From Spizellomyces punctatus DAOM BR117 (lineage: Eukaryota > Chytridiomycota > Chytridiomycetes > Spizellomycetales > Spizellomycetaceae): a stretch of 64,000 nucleotides of DNA. The translations under genes were made by a program, and so were the position numbers. Below, piece by piece: positions 1-12,173 of the stretch. The notes beneath the pieces are model-generated. The model searched no databases, was not told where the DNA came from, and worked only from the letters and a program-made list of their open reading frames with translations. Location of the stretch: NCBI RefSeq assembly GCF_000182565.1, contig NW_015971544.1, positions 1,194,529 to 1,258,528 of the forward strand. The letters are read 5' to 3'. How positions within the stretch are numbered: the first letter of the stretch is position 1; each line of letters starts with the position of its first letter.

Positions 1-581
1 TGTCAGTGAGGTTACGTGTGTTCCATATGAGCGGGTCCAGGTTAGTTTGTCCCTCCCGCATCTCCCTCAAAGGAAATTAGAAATACTAAAGCGAAATGCG
101 ACAATGGTTTAGGCTGTAGCCTCAAACTCGACCCTCTTCCGTACGCTTATTACAACCTGGAAATTCGCACCAGGGACACCAACCAACACAACCCCAGATT
201 CCCCAACGACCCTTGTAGATTTTTCTATTGCCTTTCAATTTAAAAGCCCGCTGTATGCCCATCTATCGAACCTATTTTTTGAAGAGGTTAGTAAAGTCAT
301 GGTGGGGGCTTTTGAGGAGCGAGCGAGAAAGGTTTATGGGCCTCCGGCGATAGTTCGACGGGTGGGAGACAGGCGGTAGATGAGTGGTTCGCCGCACTTG
401 GCAATATAGAGAACATAGGATTAGATCGTAGTGATTAATCTACATTTGATATTCATTAGCGTTAATTTACTGACTGTCCCGGAATCTTACTGAAAAATAA
501 ACAAATTGTAAGAGTTCACACACTCTGTATAAATGTCACCTCTATAAAAAAAAACGTACAAACGCGTATCTACATTCCATC
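1..581. other. Left edge, no gene supported
   Basis: No open frame here has recognisable family similarity. The segment lies downstream of the minus-strand methionyl-tRNA synthetase and presumably holds its 3' untranslated region. It is AT-rich with short A-runs near 545-555. An upstream neighbour could end or begin here, but nothing supports that. Confidence 0.4.
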
Positions 582-3120
582 CTACAACTTTTGCAGCCCT
601 TCAATAACCTCCGCCAATTTTTTCTTGTAGTCTAAAAGTTTGTCCACGACCACTTTCACTACCTCAGCGTCCGCCTTCTCTGTCTTTAGTTTCCTCACTT
701 CATCACCCGCAAGCTTTATCTGCTCCTCCAACTCCACAATCTCCGGTGTCTTGACTACCCCCGCTGGCGCCTCGCTAAGCCCTGCCGCAGCAGCCTTGGC
801 TTTCGCTGCCTTTCTTTTCGACGTCTTTGAAACACCGGCGTCGCTATCTGCCTGGTTGCCCCCGTACTTTCTGCGCCATTCATCTGCCTTTTCGGGTTTG
901 ATGATCGAAAAGAGATACTCTGCCTCTCCAATGACATGTCCTGCTTCAATGTCTTTCCCTGACCATGTATCCGTAATTTTGCGTGTGGGGAGCCGAAGTT
1001 GTTTGAAGATGCTTTCAGAGGTTGTGGGCATGTAGGGGTAAATGAGTGCTGCGATGAGATAGGCCAGGTTGGCCGCGACGCTAATGACCGTGTCGCATCG
1101 TTCACGTGCGTTGGCGAAAAGCTTGTTGTCGATGCGATTGTCTTGAAGGTAGAGGTTTCCGCGTGCAGAGATATCCATAGCCAGTTTGAGACCTAGCCGG
1201 AGCTTCACGCCTTCGAGAGCTTCGTTGTACTGTTTCAACAGCCCGTTGACGTCATCGATCAGTTTTGCTTCTACTTCGTCCGTGACAGAATAAGATGGAA
1301 TCGTCCGTTCGTACTTTGCGTTCAAAAACTTCACAACTCGATTGACAAAGTTGCCAAGGTTGGCCAACAGCTCGTTGTTATTGCAAGCAACAAATCCGCT
1401 CCAGGTGAATTGCGAGTCTCCGGTTTCAGGTCGGTTGGAAAGAAGGTAGTACCGCCATACAGCAACTGAGACGCCGACTTCCACTACATGATTGCCAAAA
1501 ACGCCAATGCCCCGAGATTTTGAGAATTTGCCGCCTTCATATTGCAGATATTCTAACATGATCTAGGTATCAGTATCCGACGTTTTTAAGCCATGCGATG
1601 GACATTCTACCAACATACCTGTCGTGTTAATGTGATGCAAAAGAGTCCAATCCTCCCCGGTACCCAATAGCGTTGACGGAAACACTACGGTATGGAACGG
1701 TACATTATCCTTGCCCATGAACTGGAAAAGCTCAACGTGCTCAGGATTCTTCCACCATTTCTCCCAGTCGTCTGTGTAATTAGCCGTAATGGATGGGTAT
1801 CTACGAATCATGTGTCAAATTCCTATCATGAACGAAACTTTGATTGATATGCCAAGCATACCCGATGCAAGCGTCAAACCACACGTAAAACACCTTCTCT
1901 CTGAACCCATCCTTGGGAACCGGAACTCCCCACTTGAGGTCACGGGTAATACAGCGTTCTTTTAGCCCTTCCTTAAGCCACGCCTTTGTGATGTTGATTG
2001 TGTTTTGCGACCACAGTCCTAAAGGCGAGTATCGATATAAAGCAGTTTCAGGGTTCTTGCAATGCACAATCTACGTACCATGCACGCTAGACTTCTCTAC
2101 CCACTTTTCAAGTTCAGCTTGCGACTTGCCCAAATCCAAGAAGATATGTGCCGTTTCTCTCGGTACAGGCGTCGTTTTGTCAAGTTTGCAGTGCGGGTTG
2201 ATCAATTCGGTCGGATCCAGAAGCTTTCCACACTCGTCGCATTGATCACCGCGGGCATCCTATGTACATGTAAGCGCACATGTAAACGCAAGTTCGAGAA
2301 GAATCTCGAAAACAGTCAATCTGACGAACCTTGTATTTGCAGTTTGGGCAAGTTCCTTCAACAAACCGATCTGCCAGGAATCTGTACAGTAAACCAGTTC
2401 AGAATCATATCCACCAATTTTTGCAATACTTTTAACCTACGAATTGTGATGATTGCAGTACAACTGCGTCATGGTTCTCTCCACCGTTAGGCCCTTTACG
2501 TCAATAGCATTGAAAATCTTTTGTGTGATCCTGAACAGGAGAAATCAGTCCATGTAATTCTTTGGCATAATTCAAGGAGAGCGGTATTTACTGTGTATGC
2601 TTTTCGGTAGGCGTCCGTCCAAAGTAGTCAAAGTCACACGAGAACCACTCGTAGGTCTTTTTATGTATTGTGTGATATTTATCGCAGAGCTCTTGGCAGG
2701 ACACACCCTCCTCCAAAGCCTTTGTCTCTGTCGCTGTTCCGTACTCGTCCGTTCCGCAAATGTAGAGTGTGTTATAACCCCGCAGTCGACAGTATCTGGC
2801 ATGACAAATGAGCAATGGTAATGAAAGTGAGCAAGCATTATAAAGCCCTACCGTGCAAACACATCGGCACTGAGAACGCAGCCGATAATGTTGCCCAAGT
2901 GGGGCACGTTATTCACATAAGGTAGCGCGCTGGTGATGAGGACATTGCGCTGGTCGGGTTTGGGCAACCTGGAAGATACTAAGTATGAATAAAATGAAAC
3001 CACATATAATCTCTTGCACAGAGCAACTTACACGAGACTTTCATGGTGCTTGAGTTCAATGGTAACGTCGTTGTTCACCCTTGGCAGCGGCCCGCCATCC
3101 TTCACCCCGTCAGTACTCAT
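582..3120 (-). CDS. Methionyl-tRNA synthetase, cytosolic type with C-terminal WHEP domain
   Basis: Class I aminoacyl-tRNA synthetase that charges tRNA-Met. The start reads [20 protein letters not shown] at 3120, and several exons follow down to the stop at 582. The HIGH-class signature appears as [14 protein letters not shown] near 2890-2930. It is followed by [17 protein letters not shown] (about 2730-2775), the [20 protein letters not shown] block (about 1850-1925) and the KMSKS-class loop KFSKSRG (about 1515-1535). The anticodon-binding helical domain occupies most of the last exon (582-1559). The last 50 or so residues are a WHEP-like helix pair ([14 protein letters not shown], then [18 protein letters not shown]). 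No N-terminal GST-like domain of the yeast Mes1 type is visible. The gene shares a 251-bp divergent promoter with tryptophan synthase. Family call is firm; internal exon borders are approximate. Confidence 0.92.
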
Positions 3121-3371
3121 GATCGTTGGCCAAAAACTGAGGAATCTCAAACAACAAACAAGTGCCCAAAAGTCAAAACCTCAGTCACGTGATCAGTATG
3201 AGTCACATCTTGAGTCAAGGGAATCATCGCTGATCCTTTTGGAAACGTTCAACCTTTTTCGGTGGGGACATTTTCTGTTTGTTTTCCGCAAGATTGGGCA
3301 CTTTTTATTACTTTGAGCAGTGAAACGAGAAGCGGGGTTATTGCATTTAAGGATTTCCAACGAGTAACAAA

Positions 3372-6300
3372 ATGTCAAAATATTTGAGAAGCACGTTCAT
3401 TGAGGCGAACAAAGAAGGTAAACAATGATCATTTGTGCCTTGTGTTCTGCCGATGTGGACCGAGAAAGGGGGCATTTTGTGCATACATGCTGGCTGCGCC
3501 GACAATTAGCATTCTGCCCGGATTTCGCTCGGTGAGTCTGGGTAAAGTCAGAGATCTGACTAGCATTCGCTTCACTCCCGTTCTAGGTCGTCCCGCATTT
3601 GTCGCCTATGTCACTGCAGGCTACCCAGAGGTGACGGATACGGTCGACGTCCTCTTGGGTCTGCAAGAAGGTGGTGCGGACATTATCGAACTAGGTATGG
3701 CCTACATGTGGTCAATAGGTTCCTGGTCAACCGCTTATTCGTTTCAATAGGCGTACCATTCTCCGATCCCATGGCCGATGGACCAACAATCCAAGAGTCG
3801 AGTTTCGTAAGTTGTGAGATCCTGGGATTCTATTCTGTCCAGTAGACATTGATCCCCATTTTCAATCCCTACCAGGTTGCCCTCAACAACGGTGTGGATA
3901 TTCTGCAATGTTTGAAATACGTTGAGCAAGCCCGATCAAGAGGGCTCCGGGTGCCGGTTGTTTTCATGGGATATTACAATCCCTTCTTAATTTATGGAGA
4001 GAAGAAGCTGATGCAAGACTGCGTTCGTGCTGGAGTGAATGGTTTCATTGTTGTGGATCTACCCCCCGAAGAGGCCGTGCGGTTCCGAGATCTTTGCACT
4101 GAATATGGGTACGGCCTTTTATTGCCTAATTTGTGTACAAAAATGCTCATGTGCGATCCGTACCTACTTAGTTTGAGCTATGTCCCTCTAATTGCCCCAT
4201 CAACCACCGACAACCGCATTCAGCTCTTGGCGCGTGTTGCTGACAGTTTCATTTACGTTGTCAGTACGCTGGGGGTCACGGGAGCGCGCGACTCGGTCAG
4301 TGTAGAGCTGCCCAATCTGTTGCAGCGAATCAAAAAGTACACGTCTTTGCCTCTCGCTGTTGGCTTTGGTGTTGCGACACCTGAGCACTTTCGCGAAGTC
4401 GGTGCACAAGCAGAGGGCGTCGTTATAGGGTCAAAGATTATCTCCACACTCAAGCAGTCGGGTTGGTGCATATATATTAGTTGCGTGTTTGGCCGAATTA
4501 CAGACTAAAAGGCTGGCGTCGATTACAGAAAAGGGCCACCGTGGACATAGTGTACGGGAGTTTGCCTCCAACATTACCGGACGGACCGTACTGAGACCAG
4601 GTAAAATTTCCAGTTGCTGTCCGAAACCGCTCTGATGACTTCGACTAATGAATGCCGCAATCTTGTAGAAGAACCAAAAGAAGCACCAGAGAACGGGGCC
4701 GCACCAACTAACGGATTGGAAAAGCCTGCTGTCACGGTATATCATCCTAAATGATCTGTATATAACTTGTACTCTTTTTAACGGGGCGCTCTATTGTAGG
4801 CTACGCCGCACGCGATTGCAGCTCGATTTGGTGATTTTGGCGGTCAGTACGCCCCTGAGGCACTTGTAGATTGCTTGGATGAGATCGAACAGGTAATAAT
4901 TACCGACCGCACATTACGCTGATAAGAACGTGATGCCAACAGGATACCTCTCCTTCTCAGGCCTTCGTTGAAGCGAAAAATGACCCCGCTTTCTGGGATG
5001 AGTTCAGGTCACATTACTCCTACATGGGCCGTCCCTCACCATTACACGTCGCAGAGCGTCTTACGGCTGATGCAGGTGCGTTTATTTCTTGTAACATTCG
5101 ATGGAAAGATCGATTGACACCAATTCTCTGTTTAGGTGGCGCGCGCATCTGGTTGAAGCGAGAGGACTTGAACCACACTGGTTCACACAAAATCAACAAT
5201 GCAATGGGACAAGTCCTACTCGCCAAGCGCTTGGGAAAGAAGCGCATCATTGCCGAGACTGGAGCTGGACAACATGGTGTGGCGACCGCTACGGTTTGCG
5301 CCAAGTTTGGACTGGATTGCACGGTTTATATGGGAGCAGAGGACGTACGAAGACAGGCGTTGAACGTATTCCGTATGAAACTGTTGGGTGCCAAAGTCGT
5401 TGCCGTTGATTCAGGTACATTATGATTTACTGTAAATGTGCACACACAGCTACTCATTCTGTGTCGACTAGGATCACGTACTCTGAAGGACGCCATCAAC
5501 GAAGCCTTGCGCGACTGGGTGACAAACGTGAAGACTACACATTACCTGATTGGGTCCGCCATTGGTCCTCACCCCTTCCCGACCATCGTGCGTGAATTCC
5601 AATCTGTTATCGGTCGGGAATCCCGTGCCGAACTGCTGGCTATGCGTTCCAAGCTCCCTGATGCTGTCATTGCTTGTGTTGGAGGTGGATCAAACGCCAT
5701 TGGCATGTTCCACCCTTTTGTTGACGATAAGTCAGTCCGTATTATTGGTGTCGAGGCTGGAGGAGACGGTAAGATTCTCATCTTTGAATTTCTGTATTCT
5801 TTTTCGCCATTGTTAAATCAGTATCACTCAATCGTAGGTGTGGAAACCGGCCGTCATTCAGCCACCCTTGCTGCCGGTAAGCCTGGTGTCCTGCACGGTA
5901 CGCGGACATATCTGATCCAGGATGCCAACGGGCAGATTATCGAAACCCACAGCATTAGCGCGGTTAGTATCGTTGCGGATGTGATCATCTTTTGATGATG
6001 GATCGTTAGCTAACAAGGCAGATTCATGCCAATAGGGATTAGATTACCCTGGTGTCGGTCCTGAGCATGCTTGGTTGAAGGACACCAATCGCGCCGAATA
6101 CGTCGCTGCCACTGATGCGCAGGCTATGATAGGTTTCAGGAAGCTCTCTCAACTAGAGGGTGAGCAAACAAAAGTTTGTTAACTGACCCGCTACCTGGTT
6201 GCTGATGCTGGTGGTTTATAGGAATTATACCGGCATTGGAATCGTCTCATGCTATCTATCAGGCAATTGAGGTCGCCAAGAGTCTACCCAAGGACAAGGA

Positions 6301-6513
6301 TATTATTGTCTGCTTGAGTGGACGTGGAGACAAGGATGTCTTGTCCGTTGCTGAGGCACTACCAAAGTTGGGTCCCAAAATTGGCTGGTGCGTGTACTTT
6401 TTCTTCCATAAATTATCCAAATTGTACGTTCAGCTCACCCTGTTTGATCTTGTCCCAGGGATCTGCGATTTGAGGGAGGACATGGCGCCATGAAACCAAA
6501 GGAAGAAGCCTAA
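3372..6513 (+). CDS. TRP5: Bifunctional tryptophan synthase (alpha-beta fusion)
   Basis: Catalyses the last two steps of tryptophan synthesis. The alpha domain cleaves indole-3-glycerol phosphate and the PLP-dependent beta domain joins indole to serine. Exon 1 (3372-3417) encodes [15 protein letters not shown] and splices in phase to [19 protein letters not shown] at 3587. Alpha landmarks are DIIELGVPFSDP (across the intron at 3695-3750), [28 protein letters not shown] and [14 protein letters not shown]. After a short linker the beta chain follows: [35 protein letters not shown] (PLP lysine in HTGSHK), [23 protein letters not shown] and LSGRGDKDV. It ends KPKEEA-stop. At least a dozen introns of about 50-170 bp interrupt it. 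The fused order alpha then beta is the normal fungal arrangement. The stop lies only 47 bp from the stop of the convergent GCP3 gene. Confidence 0.95.
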
Positions 6514-6560
6514 AGTTCTCAAGTACCCTCAGAATCTGCAATTTGTAAAACTGGTCACGT

Positions 6561-9500
6561 TCACACATTTAGAGAGAGTATCATATTTACTATTCCACTA
6601 TTCACATCGTTCATGTACAAAATGGCCGTATGGCCATACCTCTTCTCTATGGCTGGGAGTATCATCTTCCAGTGCTGTAATACTAATCCAGTATGAATGT
6701 AAGGGGAATAGAGGGTTGTGTACCTCATGTCAAACTTACTTCATTGAAACTTAGTCGGACGCTTAGAGCTCGGAGTGTCTCATCAGCATGCTCCGCCAAC
6801 AGTTCCATAAAATTTGACAGCTCCTCCTACCAAAGGCAATATGCTTTAAAAAGCAACCCGATGTGGTGCGCTGCCTGCTTGAGAACATACCCGGAATCGC
6901 TCAGCACCACGGTTCAATTCCGCCCGTATATTCTCTAAAGATTCCGTCCCGTCCTCCTCAGGTAATAAGTCTCCGTCCGCATGTATGTGGGAAATATCAA
7001 AACTTCGCTACAAATTTCACCATCCAACAACCTGTCAACTTTCAAAGACGCTAAACAAACAAATATTTGGACCAACCTCCCGAAAGTCCAGATTCGCTCT
7101 CTGTTCTTGTCGAGCGAGCGCAGTCCCATACTTGTGTAAACGCTCCTATAAGAAATCCAGACCGTCAATATTATTGCCTTAAATTGAGACTTTTCTTTCT
7201 AATTAGCCATTCACCTGTGCCTCCCGAAACTCCAAGATCACATCAACAATCTTGAACAACGTTGGCGGCTCATCCTAATAAAAACGACACTTAGCTTGCA
7301 TAAACACAAAAATATTCAGCGCGCCTACTACCTTGTGCTTTCGAGCTCCCAGCATGCTTTTAGATATGATGGTGTTGAGGTATCGTAGGTACCCCCGAAT
7401 AAGGAGATCCATGTCCGGTTTGCTCGCAATCAGAGTCTTCAGCTCGTCCCATGAACACTCCAAGACCTTGCAAGTACGATCAATTAAGCAAACTTACAAA
7501 GCCACCAAATGGAAACAAGANNNNNNNNNNNNNNNNNNNNNNNNNNNNNNNNNNNNNNNNNNNNNNNNNNNNNNNNNNNNNNNNNNNNNNNNNNNNNNNN
7601 NNNNNNNNNNNNNNNNNNNNAATTCCAGCACTTGCAGACGTACTTGGCGAGTGTCGAAGATTCTGCGCTAATCTCATCCGTGGCTTCCAGGTAGATGACA
7701 ACGCATGCTCCACGCGCTTCATCTTCCACAGAAAGTTGGATATCTTCTTGCACAGGTGCATTGCGGTGTTATTGATGACAGTATTAATGGGAGATTGCAG
7801 TTGGTAGACGAGCGTGAAGACATCCCATCCAATGTCTCCAGGTGAACTCTGCACGGATAACAGGTCATCCATGGCTCTTGTAACGATTACACTCGTGTGT
7901 ATCAAATCCATACCTGCAACATCCGGACATCGAGCCGTGAGGTTATATCTGGGTCGTCATACTGAGCGTTCGACATTCGAATCCCTGTTTCGAGAGAGGA
8001 TGCTAGATTGTGCCGGAAGAGGGTATTTGCTGGCTTTGTGAGAGCGACGCTGCATACCGACGCGTTAGTTTCGATGACTGCACAGCACTGAAAACATCCG
8101 TGTGAGCTCACCCGATCTCATCGACAACATATTGGATAAGGTCGCCTTGTCCCAGGAAGAGGTATTTCCTGATCGCCTCCAAGTGCTCCATAAGCTTATA
8201 TTTTGTCAACAAGCTGTCGATGACTTTCTGCGTCGTCGCTGTGTAGGCTTTATTGATCATATCCCGGAGCGTGTGGTAATTGCCGTATTCAAATCCTTGA
8301 TCGAAGATTTAGAAGGGTGAAGAGCGTGTGTTAAGCTACATAAGCGTACCTTGGGCATTTTGTCCCTGCTGGCTACTCATGATCACATACTCGCTATCCC
8401 CACATTGACTTCGCAAGAAATTCAGGTTCTTGCCTATCATGAATATCTACGTTACGGTAAGCCAGGATCGAAAAAAAAAGAAAATGGATAATGGAAATCA
8501 TTGAGACGCACCTTCTTGGCGACCATTGGCTCAATGAAAGACGGTATCATGTTTTCTCTCATACTGTACGAGACCTCCCAAAAGTCTTCTTCTTTGCCAA
8601 CGGGATGCCCAACAATAAAGAATTCGTCGAAAGGATCGTCAAGCTGTCCTTCATATATCCACAGTTTGAGCATATTGTAAAAAGGTTTGCAGACCTGTCG
8701 CATGGCACAGACTCAACCGTTAATGGAAACTAATAGGATAGTAGCTCTCTGCCCGCCTTACGTCAGACATCAAGTGATGAATAAATTGCTGAATGAAGGG
8801 ATCGCCATGATGAACATAGTCATGAAGTGTCGCCAAAAGCTCTCCACCCCGATCATCTATTGTCAAATCGTGTGTTCAGCATACGTAGCCATATCGGAGA
8901 ACAAGATACCCCAACTTACCGATACACAGATCCACCAAAACCCCCATGACCCGCAATCGTTGCAACGGATCCTGTGTCCATACGTATAACCGCTTTAAAG
9001 TCAAGGATGGACGGGAAGCAGATTTTTCATCATCTGATGGTGTTATTTGGGCTTGCAGGATTGCAATGAGTCGATAGTAGTCTGTCATTTCTCGCTGTAT
9101 CGCTGAGCAGAAGCTCTGACAAATAGATAAGCAACCAATTGATAGTGTGCGAGGCGAGAAGCAAAAAATACCTGAGCCATTAGCCCTATACCAGCATGAT
9201 TTGTTTGAAACTTCAAAAAAGAAGTTATTCTTCTGTAGAGCCATCCAAGTTCGGTCAAGCGGTGGAGAAGTTCACGAAGAGGTTGCGAGATTTGAACCTG
9301 TAAAACCGCCACACTTAGCACACTAGACAACGTGAATTGTTCACCAGCACCATCTTACTTTCTCGTCAATAACGTATGTTTCAGTAGAGTCATTGTATTT
9401 AATGTATCGCCCGTCTATACCCTGAAAAACGTAGACAATGTCTTGGAGCCATTCTGACTCCAAAACGGTGTTTGAATCTACCAAGGTACAGCGGTACAAA

Positions 9501-10685
9501 TATGAGTCTGTGTCAATATATACAAGTGTGAGGCATTTGAGCACCCTCACCAGTCCTCCAAGTTTTGAGATATTGCGTATTCTCAGCAAGCCCGGGCGGA
9601 GGATGTCGTGATGAAGCATCGGATGGCCCATCGTAAGCAGTGGTCTTCCGACAACTATCAGATTTTTCCGATCCCGCATCGGGAATGCTTTCGAGACCAA
9701 TGGAAAATAATGTGGAATCCTCATGCTTTGGCAGATTTGTTAACACTAATGTCATTGATCAGCATAAAATGGATCACCAACCTGGTCCGGACCTGGCAGC
9801 CGATTGGCTTGCTCGCTCACCGCTAGCAGAAAGTAGACGCATGCCCATTTGTTCTTCAGTGCGGACTACACAAAAGCTATTTATCAAGTTTGCTCAGATG
9901 CCAAAGACTATGACATTTGCATATACTTTTGTTGTGAGTTTTTGAAAGAGATTGGAAAATTGCATGGCTTTATCCATCGATTTATCGCGCCGTATTACTG
10001 CGAAAGAGTAGCGGAGTTGAATTCTGCAGTCCTCCAAAGTACATTCTATACTCAGAGCGTCAGTGACATACGTCTTCGTTTAATCGTGTCGGCAAGGGCA
10101 GTGTCATCCGGAAGCACCGCAGCCTCCATACGACTAAGGACAGGTAAGAGGCATCCATGAGTGGCAGTATAATCCACTTTTTACCTACCTACGCAAAATA
10201 CGCATACTATATTGGAACGCTCTTTCCAGCTGAAGTTTTCGTCGTTGTGATCCTTGAAGCATGGAAGGATCGGTAAGTGATATGGCCCGTGGTAAGACAG
10301 AGAGACTCTCTACCCAGTCCCCACCTTCTCCTCCCCCAGGGGCTGCACCGGCTTGATTGAAAAAGCGTTCTACGAGAAGGTACATTGTGTGTGAAATGCT
10401 CGCTGGTGTGGTTGAGTCGTGTCGGGTAGGAGGTGAAATGGCATCCGAAGATTGCACAGGATGCATTGACTCAGAGGCCGTGCTGGCGGACGGTCCGCGA
10501 ACGTAGAGCCCTTCGCCTAACATATCGTTCATGAGCGGCCCTGGCTCCTCAGGTCGGTCTAGATGTTTCGGAGAGATCTTGGGTTTTTGTTTGACAGAAA
10601 CGATCCGCGCGTTCCGTCTGCTCACTCGGACTTTTTGTAATGATTCTTTAAATGGCTTTATTGCTTCCGTCCTGCATTTTTCCAA
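6561..10685 (-). CDS. Gamma-tubulin complex component 3 (Spc98/GCP3 family)
   Basis: Subunit of the gamma-tubulin ring complex that nucleates microtubules at the spindle pole or basal body. Many small exons match GCP3. These include AFQYSMRILR joined to SRMEAAVLPDDTALAD (10190-10140), DIVYVFQGIDGRYIKYN (about 9410-9450), LTELGWLYRRITSFLKF, SFCSAIQREMTDYYRLIAIL, LTLKRLYVWTQDPLQRLRVM, LKLWIYEGQLDDPFDEFF, TLFRHNLASSLETGIRMSNA, VSPGDIGWDVFTLVYQL, NFLWKMKRVEHAL and VLECSWDELKTLI. The C-terminal RALSVRLSFNE splices over 6663-6755 to HWKMILPAIE and stops at 6561. A 100-N gap interrupts the exon before VLECSWDEL. The first 160 residues (10205-10685) are Ser/Pro-rich and the initiating ATG was not found: the frame runs upstream into a likely 3' splice site. 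Confidence 0.88.
7521..7620. other. Assembly gap (100 N)
   Basis: Exactly 100 consecutive undetermined bases, the usual placeholder for a gap of unknown size. It falls inside the GCP3 gene, between the exon encoding NFLWKMKRVEHAL and the exon encoding VLECSWDEL, so a short conserved stretch of that protein is missing. Confidence 0.97.
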
Positions 10686-10895
10686 ACCTATTTACTTTGG
10701 GCTTGCAAGCTCTTCATCAGTTGAAGGATGCAGCGTTATTATTGCCTTCTACATAAGAAGCGCATGTGGAATATTTCAGAATCATGTATTTACTTCTTCT
10801 ACATATTTACACTGTCAACTGACAAATATAACCACGCCTGCAAGTGTGAGCCATCCTTCTTCTTCTAATCAAGGCAAAAGCCATCATAAAAGTAT

Positions 10896-12173
10896 CTATA
10901 TTGGGTTTTCAGCGGCGGGAAAGTCTTTAATTGTATCATCGTCACTCGTTACGGAATGTACACTGTTTCTTGACGCAGTCTCCCGCTGGTCATTGGATAT
11001 CGATGGAATTTCTCCGAAAGCGCTGAATCCGCTACCTCTCTGAGCCATCTCTGGTTCTAACAGTATGACTGTTTGGGGCGTAGCAATGTCTATCTTTTCT
11101 GGTCTCTGCAACGTCGGAGGCGATGTAAAATCGATTGTGATCGTGCGCTCATTGGAAGTAGTACGTTCAGGAGGGATCGGCGAGGGAATTGTGGGAGACT
11201 CGCCCAAGTTGTTTTCTTCTTTGGCTTCCGTTGCTGAACTGATGGTTGGACTTGCTGGCAAGCGGAACAGCGATTTGCTCTTTCGAAGGAACGCCATTGG
11301 AGCAAAGGACCGTCCTGACGCTGCAGGTTCGGGCTTTTGAATTAATGGCGCTCCATCACTCTCCAATGCACCACTGCTACCACCCCTCGTATCTGAGCCA
11401 CTATTCAAAGTTTCATCCGAATCATTATCCAAAACCGGAACAGGTCGAACCATATTTGCAGCGTCCGTGCCAGTAAAGTCTTTCACCAGTTGCTGTTTCG
11501 ATAATCTTTTTCGCCGGTACATTAGTCCGGCAACGCCTAGTGCAGCACCTAGTATTGTGAATATAGGTACTACAATTTTCACAGTCCGCTCCTTTGATTC
11601 AGCTGCGGGACTTTTCGACATGATGGACATTTCTGACATGGTTGCATAGTCACCAGACGTTGATCTAGGTGGCGGTGGACGGGTGTTTATGGATGGAGCT
11701 GGTCTTGTGGTTGGCAAGCTTGCATCCGTCGAAATGGACGTTGGAGTCTCCTCATACGTCGTACTCATAGGTGATGGGATATTTATTGTATTTATTGTAC
11801 TGATTGTGATATCAGGAGGCGGTGGTGGGAATGATTGAACTATCGGGGTAAACGTAGGTAACTCTGTTGTCGTCGATACTTCTGTGAATGTCTCCACAGT
11901 GAATATTGGGTCTGGTGTCGGCGGATTGGTGATGGAGCTCGGCACTTGTTGGCCTTTAGCCTTGCCCTTGGGTGCCTTTTCCGGTTTCGGCGGCTTTGGC
12001 TGTTTCGGCTCTTTTGGCGCTTTTGGAGGTTTGCCGGTATCTTCGGCACCGTTGCCAGTATCCTCGCCTTGGTCATCCTCGCCTCCGCCGCCCTCGTCCT
12101 GAGGTACTGGTGAGGATCTCACGACGATGAGGGATAAAAGGAGGAACAAGAGTATGTAGTAGGCCCTTCTCAT
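10896..12173 (-). CDS. Predicted secreted/type I single-pass membrane protein, Pro/Thr-rich ectodomain
   Basis: Family not recognised. It is a single-exon frame of 425 residues starting MRRAYYILLFLLLSLIVVRS, a clear signal peptide. An acidic Gly-rich stretch, a Lys-Pro-rich stretch (KAPKEPKQPKPPKPEKAPKG) and a Thr/Ser/Pro-rich region, probably O-glycosylated, follow to about residue 195. One transmembrane helix (IVVPIFTILGAALGVAGLMY) is closed by RRKR. The cytoplasmic tail of about 200 residues is Ser/Pro-rich with no recognised domain. The layout resembles fungal cell-surface sensors of the Wsc/Mid2 kind, but no cysteine-rich WSC domain is present, so this is only an architectural analogy. 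Upstream in-frame codons before 12173 contain no ATG. Confidence 0.7.
   Translation of the reverse strand: MRRAYYILLFLLLSLIVVRSSPVPQDEGGGGEDDQGEDTGNGAEDTGKPPKAPKEPKQPKPPKPEKAPKGKAKGQQVPSSITNPPTPDPIFTVETFTEVSTTTELPTFTPIVQSFPPPPPDITISTINTINIPSPMSTTYEETPTSISTDASLPTTRPAPSINTRPPPPRSTSGDYATMSEMSIMSKSPAAESKERTVKIVVPIFTILGAALGVAGLMYRRKRLSKQQLVKDFTGTDAANMVRPVPVLDNDSDETLNSGSDTRGGSSGALESDGAPLIQKPEPAASGRSFAPMAFLRKSKSLFRLPASPTISSATEAKEENNLGESPTIPSPIPPERTTSNERTITIDFTSPPTLQRPEKIDIATPQTVILLEPEMAQRGSGFSAFGEIPSISNDQRETASRNSVHSVTSDDDTIKDFPAAENPI

Noticed and set aside
3400-3750. Long open frame starting upstream in the first intron of tryptophan synthase (beginning [11 protein letters not shown])
   Set aside because: It reads through introns 1 and 2. 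The 46-bp exon at 3372-3417 spliced to 3587 gives the family N-terminus instead.
11840-12102. Gly/Phe-rich plus-strand and Lys/Arg-rich minus-strand frames inside the membrane-protein gene
   Set aside because: They are low-complexity shadows of the Lys-Pro-rich coding segment.
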